This document shows positions 32,123 through 38,129 of a stretch of DNA of 38,129 bases, piece by piece. Source of the DNA: an uncultured Alphaproteobacteria bacterium (GTDB taxonomy: Bacteria > Pseudomonadota > Alphaproteobacteria > Rhodobacterales > Rhodobacteraceae); assembly GCA_902611475.1 (NCBI GenBank), contig CACLZW010000014.1:1-38129 (forward strand), in the 5' to 3' direction. Below the pieces are notes generated by a model. The model did not search any database. It saw nothing but the letters and a program-made list of their open reading frames with translations, and was not told the origin of the DNA. Each line of letters begins with the position of its first letter. Positions within the stretch are counted from its first letter, which is position 1. The translations under genes were made by a program, and so were the position numbers.

Positions 32123-32293
32123 TGTCTGGGGTGGCAGGATGCGAACCTACAGCACACGGGATCAAAACCCGTGGATATTGTTATCAGGAGTTATCAGTTT
32201 CTTCACAACCCTTTAAAATAGTTCTTATGCTTATCATGCTTCTTATGCGTTAGCAGGAAAATCACTAAAACTGTTGGCAAAAGTGTTGTCAAA
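32123..32293 (-). repeat. Cassette repeat, full copy next to the tRNA-proximal cassette
   Basis: The tRNA-derived 49 bases carry five changes, more than in the copies at 23001 and 27026, but the core CACGGG-ATCAAAA-CCCGTG is intact. GTTATCAG occurs twice. The 9-bp units TTCTTATGC/TTATCATGC/TTCTTATGC are present, followed by GTTGGCAAAA and GTTGTCAAA at the right end. The methyltransferase stop codon lies inside the last motif. Confidence 0.85.
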
Positions 32294-33107
32294 TTTTCTT
32301 GGCGGTGACTAATCTGTAGGGGAAAGGCATACTAACACTTCCATTAATCTCAAACTCTTTAAATCTCTCAATCAGTTTTGACTCAATAGCAGGTAAGTTT
32401 TTTGGATCTTGCGAGTCTAATAAGCCCTTCGATCTTACCGCAACTTCTCTATACATCTGGGGAATTGAATTTGCAGGTACTCCTATATTAAAGATATTGT
32501 TTATAGCTTCGAAATTTGTCATTACGAGGCCTTGAGCAGATAGGCGTTCTGATGCCCGGTCTGGATCACTAAAATCATCAATAGGAGGTGCTGTTGGTAA
32601 TCCTACGTCGTAGCTCCCTAACTCACCTATAGTTTCCGCCAGCATTCCAAAAAATGGGGATTCTTGGACAGGAGCCCAAACAGTAAAAACAAAAAGTCCA
32701 TTTTGTTTAAGAACGCGCCCAACCTCCTTAATCGCTTTGTCAGGATGCGCAAAATGCAAGATGCCAAACGTGCATAAAATTTTTGTAAAAATATTATCGC
32801 TATACTTAAGATTCTCAGCATCACCTTGTTCAAATTTAAGACCTGGGTTTTGCTTTTTTGCCTCAAGCACCATAGCGTCAGCAAAATCCGTTCCTATAAC
32901 ATTATGTGATATCTTTGCTATTTCATTAGTTCCGTAACCTGGTCCAGATGCTAGTTCTAGTACAATATCTTCTTTTGAAAGGGCTAAAGCGTTTACTGCT
33001 TTAGGAATTATCTGCTTAGCGTTTGCACTAGCCCACTTATCATAAGTATACGCACGCTCTTCCCAACCTTCTTTTTCAAAGTTTTTGAAATCTTCAAATT
33101 CAGTCAT
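32289..33107 (-). CDS. Class I SAM-dependent methyltransferase (cassette cargo)
   Basis: 272 residues. The AdoMet-binding motif I is VLELASGPGYGT (about 49-60), followed by acidic IGTDFADAM, EQGDAENLKY and the UbiE/Coq5-like CTFGILHFAHPDKAIKEVGRVLK. The substrate-side C-terminus is not diagnostic. The protein should methylate a small molecule; none can be named. Its TGA stop is formed by the TTGACAAC sequence of the repeat right end, so the cassette boundary supplies the stop. It is the only gene between the last repeat and the intact tRNA. Confidence 0.85.
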   Translation of the reverse strand: MTEFEDFKNFEKEGWEERAYTYDKWASANAKQIIPKAVNALALSKEDIVLELASGPGYGTNEIAKISHNVIGTDFADAMVLEAKKQNPGLKFEQGDAENLKYSDNIFTKILCTFGILHFAHPDKAIKEVGRVLKQNGLFVFTVWAPVQESPFFGMLAETIGELGSYDVGLPTAPPIDDFSDPDRASERLSAQGLVMTNFEAINNIFNIGVPANSIPQMYREVAVRSKGLLDSQDPKNLPAIESKLIERFKEFEINGSVSMPFPYRLVTAKKI

Positions 33108-33330
33108 TTTATTAAACCGCCATTAATAGTTTTTATGTTATTCGATTAGCCAAGAAAGATAATAAAAAATAACATTTCAAAAATCAGAGTCAAAAAAAAG
33201 GTTATGCGATTGTTAACAACATTATTGAAAGTATTTTCAAAAACTATTTGCAACCAAACTGTTCCCGAAGATGGCAGTGAGTATTTTTGAATAACAGCCA
33301 ATAAATACTGTGCTTTATTTGTGTTTGATG

Positions 33331-33405
33331 TGGCTGGGGTGGTAGGATTCGAACCTACGGTACACGGGATCAAAACCCGCTGCCTTACCGCTTGGCTACA
33401 CCCCA
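33331..33405 (-). tRNA. trnQ: tRNA-Gln (UUG)
   Basis: A 75-nt complete cloverleaf on the minus strand: acceptor TGGGGTG/CACCCCA, discriminator G73 and encoded CCA, D-arm GTAGCCAAGCGGTAAGGC, anticodon arm GCGGG-TTTTGAT-CCCGT giving anticodon TTG, and T-arm GTAGG-TTCGAAT-CCTAC. It is the only whole tRNA in the window. Its 3' 49 bases are duplicated in the cassette repeats to the left, with homology ending at the 5' strand of the anticodon stem. It reads in the same direction as kdsA, 53 bases downstream of it. Confidence 0.95.
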
Positions 33406-33458
33406 ACAGTATTGTTGTAATATCTTAGAGCAAAGGATTCAAGAAAATTAATATTAGC

Positions 33459-34304
33459 TCAGTCAAAAGATTTTACGACATCATCAATTGCTCTAATTTT
33501 ACTTAATAGCCCTGATAACTGGTCAAGAGGAAGCATAGAAGCACCATCTGACGGCGCTGTCTCAGGCTTCTCGTGGGTCTCAATGAACACACCAGCGATA
33601 CCAACTGCTGTGCCTGCTTTTGCTAAAGTTTCAATGAACTCTCTTGAGCCTCCACTCTCTGAGCCTTTTCCTCCTGGTTGTTGAATAGAATGAGTAATAT
33701 CTAAAACGGTTGGGAACCCACTTTGTCTAAGAATTTCTATGGAACGCATGTCGCAAACCAAATCATTGTAGCCAAAAGTAGTGCCTCGTTCACAAAGGAG
33801 TAAATTTTTGTTACCTGTAGATATAAACTTTCCGGCCACCTGCTGCATCTCAGCGGGGGATAGAAATTGCCCCTTCTTTATATTGACGGGTTTATTCGTT
33901 TTACTAGCTGCAATGATTAAATCCGTCTGTCGGCATAGAAAAGCAGGTATTTGCAGAATATCGACTTCTTTTGCTACAAGCTCGCATTGTTCTGGTGTGT
34001 GCACATCCGTCAATGTGGATATGTGTAGACTGCTCTTCAATTTTTGGAAGATTTTAAGACCTTCTTCAATTCCAAGGCCACGCTTTGATAAATGTGAAGT
34101 TCGATTGGCCTTATCAAATGACGATTTAAAGACAAAGTTGATAGCATTACGATCACAGATTTCTATTAATTTTTCGGCGATCATCATAGCATGCTCAAGG
34201 CTTTCAAGCTGGCATGGACCAGAAATAAGCGTCAATGGGTACTTATTTGAGATTTTGAGACCATTTAGTTCAATTGTATGATCAGTGAGTTCAGTGTTAT
34301 TCAT
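33459..34304 (-). CDS. kdsA: 3-deoxy-8-phosphooctulonate (KDO-8-P) synthase
   Basis: 281 residues of usual length. The signatures are LISGPCQLES (phosphoenolpyruvate side), FKSSFDKANRTS, TDVHTPEQ, LQIPAFLCRQTDL, NIKKGQFLSP, CERGTTFGYNDLVCDMRSI, DITHSIQQPGG and FIETHEKP. It condenses phosphoenolpyruvate with arabinose-5-phosphate to make KDO-8-P for lipopolysaccharide, which shows a Gram-negative host. It lies beside the tRNA and diverges from the mnh operon across a 91-base gap that should hold both promoters. Confidence 0.96.
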   Translation of the reverse strand: MNNTELTDHTIELNGLKISNKYPLTLISGPCQLESLEHAMMIAEKLIEICDRNAINFVFKSSFDKANRTSHLSKRGLGIEEGLKIFQKLKSSLHISTLTDVHTPEQCELVAKEVDILQIPAFLCRQTDLIIAASKTNKPVNIKKGQFLSPAEMQQVAGKFISTGNKNLLLCERGTTFGYNDLVCDMRSIEILRQSGFPTVLDITHSIQQPGGKGSESGGSREFIETLAKAGTAVGIAGVFIETHEKPETAPSDGASMLPLDQLSGLLSKIRAIDDVVKSFD

Positions 34305-34395
34305 ATAAATCTCTTGTTTTAATTTACTTATTATTATTAATAATTTAATTATATGTTTACGGTATTTCTTTATTCTTGAATAGGTTAAAATTATT

Positions 34396-34875
34396 TTGAA
34401 AATCTTTGTGCTAGCAATATTATACGGTCTGATTTGGATTTCCTTTTCAGGACATTTTGATTTTCTGTTGCTATCTTTTGGTGTTATATCAGTTTTGATA
34501 GTCTTATATATACTTCGACGTATGCGAGTAATTGATGAAACTCCTATTAAGTTCCAAATGAATTTGTTTAGCTTTGTGACTTATTGTTTTTGGCTCCTCA
34601 AAGAAATATTGAAATCCAATATCGCGGTGACTAAGACAATATTAAGCCCACAAATAAAGATTAAACAAAATATGTTTGATGTACCTCTATCTCCTAAAAG
34701 TGAAGCGGCTCAGGTAATATTTGCAAATTCTATTACACTCACTCCAGGGACTATAACGGTTGAAACTGAGAAAAACAGTCTTTTGGTACACTCTCTAAAT
34801 TTCTCCGGTAGCACTGAAGATGAAATAGCAGAGATGGGTAAGAGAGTAAGTAGATGCGAGAGAAGGGAAGCATAA
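34396..34875 (+). CDS. mnhE: Na+/H+ antiporter (Mrp/Mnh) subunit E
   Basis: 159 residues with two or three hydrophobic segments in the first 70 (FVLAILYGLIWISFSG, LLLSFGVISVLIVLYIL) and the MnhE-typical middle FWLLKEILKSNIAVTKTIL. The end is VIFANSITLTPGTITVETE, then LLVHSL. It is an accessory membrane subunit of the multi-subunit antiporter. The start is TTG with no better candidate. It is the first gene of the operon; mnhF follows after 4 bases. Confidence 0.9.
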   Translation: MKIFVLAILYGLIWISFSGHFDFLLLSFGVISVLIVLYILRRMRVIDETPIKFQMNLFSFVTYCFWLLKEILKSNIAVTKTILSPQIKIKQNMFDVPLSPKSEAAQVIFANSITLTPGTITVETEKNSLLVHSLNFSGSTEDEIAEMGKRVSRCERREA

Positions 34876-34879
34876 ATTT

Positions 34880-35164
34880 ATGTTTTACGTTGCAACCATC
34901 TCAATCCTGATTTCATTTATATTGGTGCTTGTAAGATTATTTTTAGGCCCAACATTATATGACAGAGTTCTAGCGTTAAATGCATTTGGCACACTAGCCG
35001 TTTTAATGATTAGCGTCGTTGGTTTTTTATTTGGCAGACCCGATTTTCTCGATATCGCCTTATTATATGCACTACTTAATTTTATTGGCACAATCGCGAT
35101 CCTTAAATTCTTTAGATATAAAGAAATTGGTGACAAAAAAGCCTTGAGTAGAAAGAAAGCGTAA
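34880..35164 (+). CDS. mnhF: Na+/H+ antiporter (Mrp/Mnh) subunit F
   Basis: 94 residues, three transmembrane helices. It shows the MnhF pattern LVRLFLGPTLYDRVLALNAFG and FLDIALLYALLNFIGTIAILKFFRY. It is a small membrane subunit needed for antiporter assembly. The stop overlaps the mnhG start (TAATG). Confidence 0.92.
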   Translation: MFYVATISILISFILVLVRLFLGPTLYDRVLALNAFGTLAVLMISVVGFLFGRPDFLDIALLYALLNFIGTIAILKFFRYKEIGDKKALSRKKA

Positions 35165-35478
35165 TGAGTTTATTGATAGACATATGTAGTTGGATTTTTA
35201 TCCTCTTAGGATCATTTTTGCTTTTAACCGGAAGCTTAGGCTTAATAAGGTTACCTGATTTTTGGTCAAGACTACACGGTGCATCTATTAGTGATACAGG
35301 AGGTGTGCTGTTTTTAATTTTGGGAATGATGTTGCATGTCACGACCATATGGGTCTTTTTTAAACTTTTAGCTATAGCTATATTTATTTTTATTTCCTCA
35401 CCTACGGCCTCGCATGCCATTGCTAATGCAGCATTTGTTACTCTGGGATACAAAAAAAAGAAAGGGGAAAGAAAATAG
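35164..35478 (+). CDS. mnhG: Na+/H+ antiporter (Mrp/Mnh) subunit G
   Basis: 104 residues, three transmembrane helices, with the diagnostic GSLGLIRLPDFWSRLHGAS and DTGGVLFLILGMML, then SPTASHAIANAAF near the end. It is a small membrane subunit of the complex. The ATG overlaps the mnhF stop. Its C-terminus is lysine-rich, and its TAG stop overlaps the probable ATA start of the next gene. Confidence 0.92.
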   Translation: MSLLIDICSWIFILLGSFLLLTGSLGLIRLPDFWSRLHGASISDTGGVLFLILGMMLHVTTIWVFFKLLAIAIFIFISSPTASHAIANAAFVTLGYKKKKGERK

Positions 35479-36014
35479 AGTTATTTATTATAATATGTTT
35501 CTTCATAGTTTTGGTTACCATCGCAATTATGGCATTGACGTTAAAGCATCTCTTTGCAGTAATAATGTTATCGGGTGCTTTTAGCTTAGTGTCTGCAATG
35601 CTTTTTGTGGTGATGGATGCTGTCGATGTCGCTTTTACTGAAGCAGCTGTCGGGGCAGGGGTATCTACTGTTTTGATGCTTGCAACAATGGCGCTCACGG
35701 TTCGAGTTCAGAAAGAGACAAAAAGACCTATTTTATTTCCGCTTGTAGTTGTTTGCCTTGTTGGAGTTTTGCTAATTTATGGAACTCTTGATATGCCGAA
35801 CTTTGGAGCTTTTGACTCACCTGCTCAATTACATCTGGGATCTACATATCTGAGTATCACTTACAAAGATATGGGAATACCAAATGTTGTAACAGGTATA
35901 TTGGCGAGCTATCGAGGATATGATACGCTTGGCGAAACAGTGGTTGTGCTAACAGCAGGCCTCGGAGTTATTCTATTATTGAGTGGTCTCAAAGGAAGAA
36001 AAGATAAAGAGTGA
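35475..36014 (+). CDS. DUF4040/MbhD-E-like antiporter subunit (MnhB N-terminal type)
   Basis: About 179 residues. The MbhD/DUF4040 core is LFAVIMLSGAFSLVSAMLFVVMDAVDVAFTEAAVGAG with the conserved acidic TEAAVGAG helix. An MbhE-like part (DSPAQLHLG, then TGILASYRGYDTLGETVV) follows. In classical Mrp this region is the C-terminal part of MnhA; here it is a separate gene. The conventional choice would be TTG 35511, but the frame continues upstream with E-L-F-I-I-I-C-F-F-I-V, matching the family's usual MEL start, back to ATA 35475. That ATA overlaps the mnhG stop and lies 6-7 bases after AAAGGGGA. I therefore favour ATA, with the start uncertain. Confidence 0.8.
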   Translation: MELFIIICFFIVLVTIAIMALTLKHLFAVIMLSGAFSLVSAMLFVVMDAVDVAFTEAAVGAGVSTVLMLATMALTVRVQKETKRPILFPLVVVCLVGVLLIYGTLDMPNFGAFDSPAQLHLGSTYLSITYKDMGIPNVVTGILASYRGYDTLGETVVVLTAGLGVILLLSGLKGRKDKE

Positions 36015-36018
36015 GACT

Positions 36019-36459
36019 ATGAAACATCATTTAATTTTAAAAGTTATTACAAAATTCATGGTCGGAGTTATTGTTTTGTTCGGACTATATGTGCAGTTTC
36101 ATGGAGATTACTCTCCTGGAGGAGGTTTCCAAGCTGGCGTAATCATCGCGGCAGCCTTTATCCTTTATGGTATAGTCATGGGTCTGGAGAATGTACAAAA
36201 AGTAATGCCTATTTGGTTTGCACAGAAGGCGGCAGCTGTGGGCGTTTTAGTATACGCACTAACGGGTGTTTTCTCAATTATTGTTGGATTTGAATTCTTA
36301 AACTATCACGCAATTAGCCCCGAACACCCAAAACATGGACAGCACTACGGGATCATATTAGTTGAGCTTGGTGTTGGAATAACGGTGACCTTTGTGATGA
36401 TCGCTATTTATTATGGGTTTGCTGGGCGCACTCCGCGTCTAGACGATAAAGAGTGGTAA
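36019..36459 (+). CDS. mnhB: Na+/H+ antiporter (Mrp/Mnh) subunit B
   Basis: 146 residues from ATG 36019; the upstream in-frame GTG overlaps the previous gene and is rejected. Four transmembrane helices are present with the MnhB signature FGLYVQFHGDYSPGGGFQAG and the later GIILVELGVGITVTFVMIAI. It forms part of the membrane arm of the antiporter. It starts 4 bases after the DUF4040 gene, with mnhC 3 bases downstream. Confidence 0.93.
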   Translation: MKHHLILKVITKFMVGVIVLFGLYVQFHGDYSPGGGFQAGVIIAAAFILYGIVMGLENVQKVMPIWFAQKAAAVGVLVYALTGVFSIIVGFEFLNYHAISPEHPKHGQHYGIILVELGVGITVTFVMIAIYYGFAGRTPRLDDKEW

Positions 36460-36462
36460 CCC

Positions 36463-36888
36463 ATGGACAGTAATTTAAACTTTATATATGGTCACTTGCC
36501 TTATTGGTTGTTCATCATACTTATGCTGTCAGGCCTCTTTATAGTTGTCTCAAGAGGAAATCTCATTAAGAAAATTGTGGGATTAAATATTTTCCAAACA
36601 TCAGTTTTTATGTTTTATATATCAATAGGTAAAATGAAGGGTGGCACGGCCCCAATTCTACTTGATAAGTCCGATAATAATTCGGCAGTTATTTATTCTA
36701 ATCCGCTCCCACATGTTCTTATTCTTACCGCAATTGTTGTCGGTATAGCGACTACTGCTTTAGGTTTAGCCTTAATAATAAAAATTCGAGAAGAGTACGA
36801 CTCAGTTGAAGAAGATGATATCCAAAAAATGGATCAAAAAGACTTAAAGAAATACAATAAAAAGAATGTTCTGGAGACCAATAGTTAA
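36463..36888 (+). CDS. mnhC: Na+/H+ antiporter (Mrp/Mnh) subunit C
   Basis: 141 residues, NuoK-like, with three transmembrane helices: LFIILMLSGLFIVVSRGNLIKKIVGLNIFQTSV, then PLPHVLILTAIVVGIATTALGLALIIKI. The intramembrane acidic residues of NuoK are partly conserved in the family. The C-terminal 35 residues are highly charged, longer than in many homologues. The stop overlaps the mnhD start (TAATG). Confidence 0.93.
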   Translation: MDSNLNFIYGHLPYWLFIILMLSGLFIVVSRGNLIKKIVGLNIFQTSVFMFYISIGKMKGGTAPILLDKSDNNSAVIYSNPLPHVLILTAIVVGIATTALGLALIIKIREEYDSVEEDDIQKMDQKDLKKYNKKNVLETNS

Positions 36889-38129
36889 TGGCTTCAGAAA
36901 TTAAACAGGGTACCTTAGAGTTAGTTAACCATTTGCCGATTTTACAGGTTATTACTCCGATGTTGATCGCACCTATATTGGTTGTGCTTAACAATAAAAC
37001 TTTGTCTTGGTTACTCAGCTTTCTAGGCGCATTAGTGTGTCTATTTATATCAATCTTACTGATGCAAACTGTTAGTGACGGCAGCATTCTCACTTATTAC
37101 CTTGGCGGATGGGTGCCACCAATCGGAATTGAATACAGAATAGACGCCGCCAACTCTATATTATTGTTCCTCATATCGATTATAAGTGCCATCGTTCTGA
37201 TCTTTTCGTATTCTTCACTTCATGCAGAAATTCCTGAAGAAAAACATACTTTGTTCTACTCCTGCTTTCTTTTATGCCTTACCGGTTTGTTAGGTGTAGT
37301 AGCAACAGCAGATATTTTTAACGTTTTTGTCTTTTTAGAGATTTCAAGTTTATCCACCTATGTTTTGGTAGCACAAGGAGCCTATCTTGATAGAAGAGCA
37401 CTTTCTGCTTCTTTTAATTATTTAATAATGGGCACTATTGGTGCAACTTTTTTTGTGATTGGCATTGGATATATATATATGGCAACTGGATCTCTAAATA
37501 TGATGGACATTGCGGAAAGAGTTAGCCAAATAGGTGATAACAGAACTATTCAAGCGGGATTTGCTTTTATTGTTGTGGGAATGGGGCTTAAGCTCGCTAT
37601 GATTCCTCTTCATGTTTGGTTACCTAATGCGTATACCTACGCACCTACTGTGGTGACCTGTTTTTTGGCTGCAACAGCAACCAAAGTTGCACTTTATGTT
37701 TTGATCCGATTTGTATTCTCTGTGTTTAACTATGAAGACAGCTTTGTCAATGAGGTCTTTTTTCTCCTTTTAATGCCTCTTGCAGTAGTTGCAATGATTG
37801 CTGCATCAGTCATTGCCATTTTCAAACAGAACTTAAAAAAGCTACTTGCTTATTCTAGCCTTGCACAAATAGGGTATATGCTCCTTGGATTATCGTTAAT
37901 GAGTCAAAAAGGCCTTTCATCTTCATTAGTGCATATGGTTAATCATGGCTTCACAAAGGCAGCGCTATTTATGTCCCTAGGTGCTTTTATGCTTAATACA
38001 AAAAATGTTTACATTAAAAGTTTAAGAGGTTTAGGAAGATCGATGCCATTTACCTCGGGCGCTTTTGTAATAGGGGGGCTAAGCTTAATTGGTGTGCCTG
38101 GTACAGCTGGTTTTATTAGCAAATGGCTA
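36888..38129 (+). CDS. mnhD: Na+/H+ antiporter (Mrp/Mnh) subunit D, 3' end outside window
   Basis: 414 residues are visible and the frame is still open at the window edge. It is a NuoN/NuoM-like proton-translocating subunit: FVFLEISSLSTYVLVAQG with the key Glu, GLKLAMIPLHVWLPNAYTYAP with the key Lys and HVWLP helix, LLAYSSLAQIGYMLLG, and VNHGFTKAALFM. Together with B, C and E-G it should exchange Na+ (or K+) for protons. The large MnhA/NuoL-like part is not seen upstream; further D-like genes may follow outside the window. Confidence 0.93.
   Translation, partial: MASEIKQGTLELVNHLPILQVITPMLIAPILVVLNNKTLSWLLSFLGALVCLFISILLMQTVSDGSILTYYLGGWVPPIGIEYRIDAANSILLFLISIISAIVLIFSYSSLHAEIPEEKHTLFYSCFLLCLTGLLGVVATADIFNVFVFLEISSLSTYVLVAQGAYLDRRALSASFNYLIMGTIGATFFVIGIGYIYMATGSLNMMDIAERVSQIGDNRTIQAGFAFIVVGMGLKLAMIPLHVWLPNAYTYAPTVVTCFLAATATKVALYVLIRFVFSVFNYEDSFVNEVFFLLLMPLAVVAMIAASVIAIFKQNLKKLLAYSSLAQIGYMLLGLSLMSQKGLSSSLVHMVNHGFTKAALFMSLGAFMLNTKNVYIKSLRGLGRSMPFTSGAFVIGGLSLIGVPGTAGFISKWL

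Larger units (their letters stand above)
21206..33330. mobile_element. tRNA-Gln-anchored array of repeat-flanked gene cassettes
   Basis: A 12-kb region ending at the CCA of the tRNA-Gln gene (33331). Seven same-direction copies or parts of a repeat of about 175 bp (near 21206, 23001, 23624, 25122, 27026, 29591 and 32123) separate compact one- or two-gene cargo units. Each full repeat begins with the 49-bp 3' part of the tRNA and ends with paired GTTGTCAAAA motifs. Cargo is metabolic and differs in every unit. No integrase, transposase or phage structural gene is present. The last 223 bases before the tRNA (33108-33330) are non-coding and contain the palindrome TTGTTAACAA (33210-33219). The array is seen directly; site-specific recombination at the tRNA by an enzyme encoded elsewhere is inferred. 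Confidence 0.75.

Noticed and set aside
23001-32293. Partial tRNA copies as functional tRNA genes
   Set aside because: All lack the 5' acceptor strand and D-arm, and several have T-arm or acceptor mismatches, so no cloverleaf can form.
21206-33330. CRISPR array as explanation of the repeats
   Set aside because: Repeats are about 175 bp, separated by genes of variable length, share tRNA sequence, and no cas gene is present.
21206-33330. Prophage or classical integrative element
   Set aside because: I found no integrase, excisionase, replication or structural gene in the region; all cargo looks metabolic or housekeeping-like.
33146-33406. 86-residue minus-strand open frame over the tRNA
   Set aside because: It covers the intact tRNA-Gln and the non-coding element end; its apparent conservation would come from the tRNA.
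33781-34281. 166-residue plus-strand open frame opposite kdsA
   Set aside because: kdsA on the other strand carries all family motifs; this is its shadow.

Overview
The window is AT-rich (about 35-38% GC by eye) Gram-negative bacterial DNA. KdsA (LPS inner core), an Mrp/Mnh-type Na+/H+ antiporter operon, a photolyase-family gene beside a TIGR03643/DUF2805-type small gene, a class III cyclase fused to TolB-like and TPR regions, and many acyl-CoA ligase, SDR and DMT-exporter genes suggest a low-GC, probably marine proteobacterium, perhaps an alphaproteobacterium. No rRNA or other firm taxonomic marker is present, so this is inference.

Layout. (1) 1-2428: a 5'-cut glutathione S-transferase gene overlapping a VOC/glyoxalase-fold gene, a MazG-like pyrophosphohydrolase, then a convergent three-gene unit (small secreted protein, CDGSH Fe-S protein, DoxX-like membrane protein). 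(2) 2591-7141: a rightward cluster with a small membrane protein, the TIGR03643-type protein, a photolyase/cryptochrome-family flavoprotein, an ICMT/PEMT-like membrane methyltransferase, a GAF protein and two small proteins. (3) 7299-9062: the cyclase-TolB-TPR protein. (4) 9092-16156: a leftward block with a renalase-like FAD oxidoreductase, two small Cys-rich putative zinc proteins, an acyl-CoA ligase, an extended SDR, a CPA2 K+/H+ antiporter and an EamA exporter. (5) 16271-18983: GFA, DUF1330, a second EamA exporter and a DUF4177-like protein. (6) 18984-21157: a polyamine operon behind a 411-base structured leader. It holds an AdoMet-decarboxylase-like paralogue, spermidine synthase and canonical SpeH.

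(7) 21206-33405 is the most unusual part. An intact tRNA-Gln(UUG) gene lies at 33331-33405 (minus strand). To its left, over 12 kb, are seven copies (whole, decayed or partial) of a repeat of about 175 bp, all in one orientation. The first 49 bp of each full copy equals the 3' part of this tRNA, from the anticodon arm to CCA. It is followed by about 125 bp of conserved non-tRNA sequence with a perfect inverted-repeat core around the anticodon-loop bases, three GTTATCAGG repeats, three tandem 9-bp iterons and two GTTGTCAAAA repeats. This is the anatomy of a tyrosine-recombinase attachment site. Between the copies sit compact one- or two-gene cassettes: acyl-CoA ligase; DUF1330-like protein; DEAD-box helicase; DUF924 plus quinone oxidoreductase; otsB-otsA (trehalose); FG-GAP/ASPIC protein plus Cys-rich secreted protein; SAM methyltransferase. 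No integrase is present. Several stop codons abut or lie inside the repeats. I read this as an integron-like array of metabolic cassettes anchored on a tRNA gene and mobilised by a recombinase encoded elsewhere. The array and repeat anatomy are seen directly; the mechanism is inference.

(8) 33459-38129: kdsA, then divergently mnhE-F-G-(DUF4040/MbhD-like)-B-C-D. The last gene runs off the window. The DUF4040-type gene appears to start at an ATA codon overlapping the mnhG stop.
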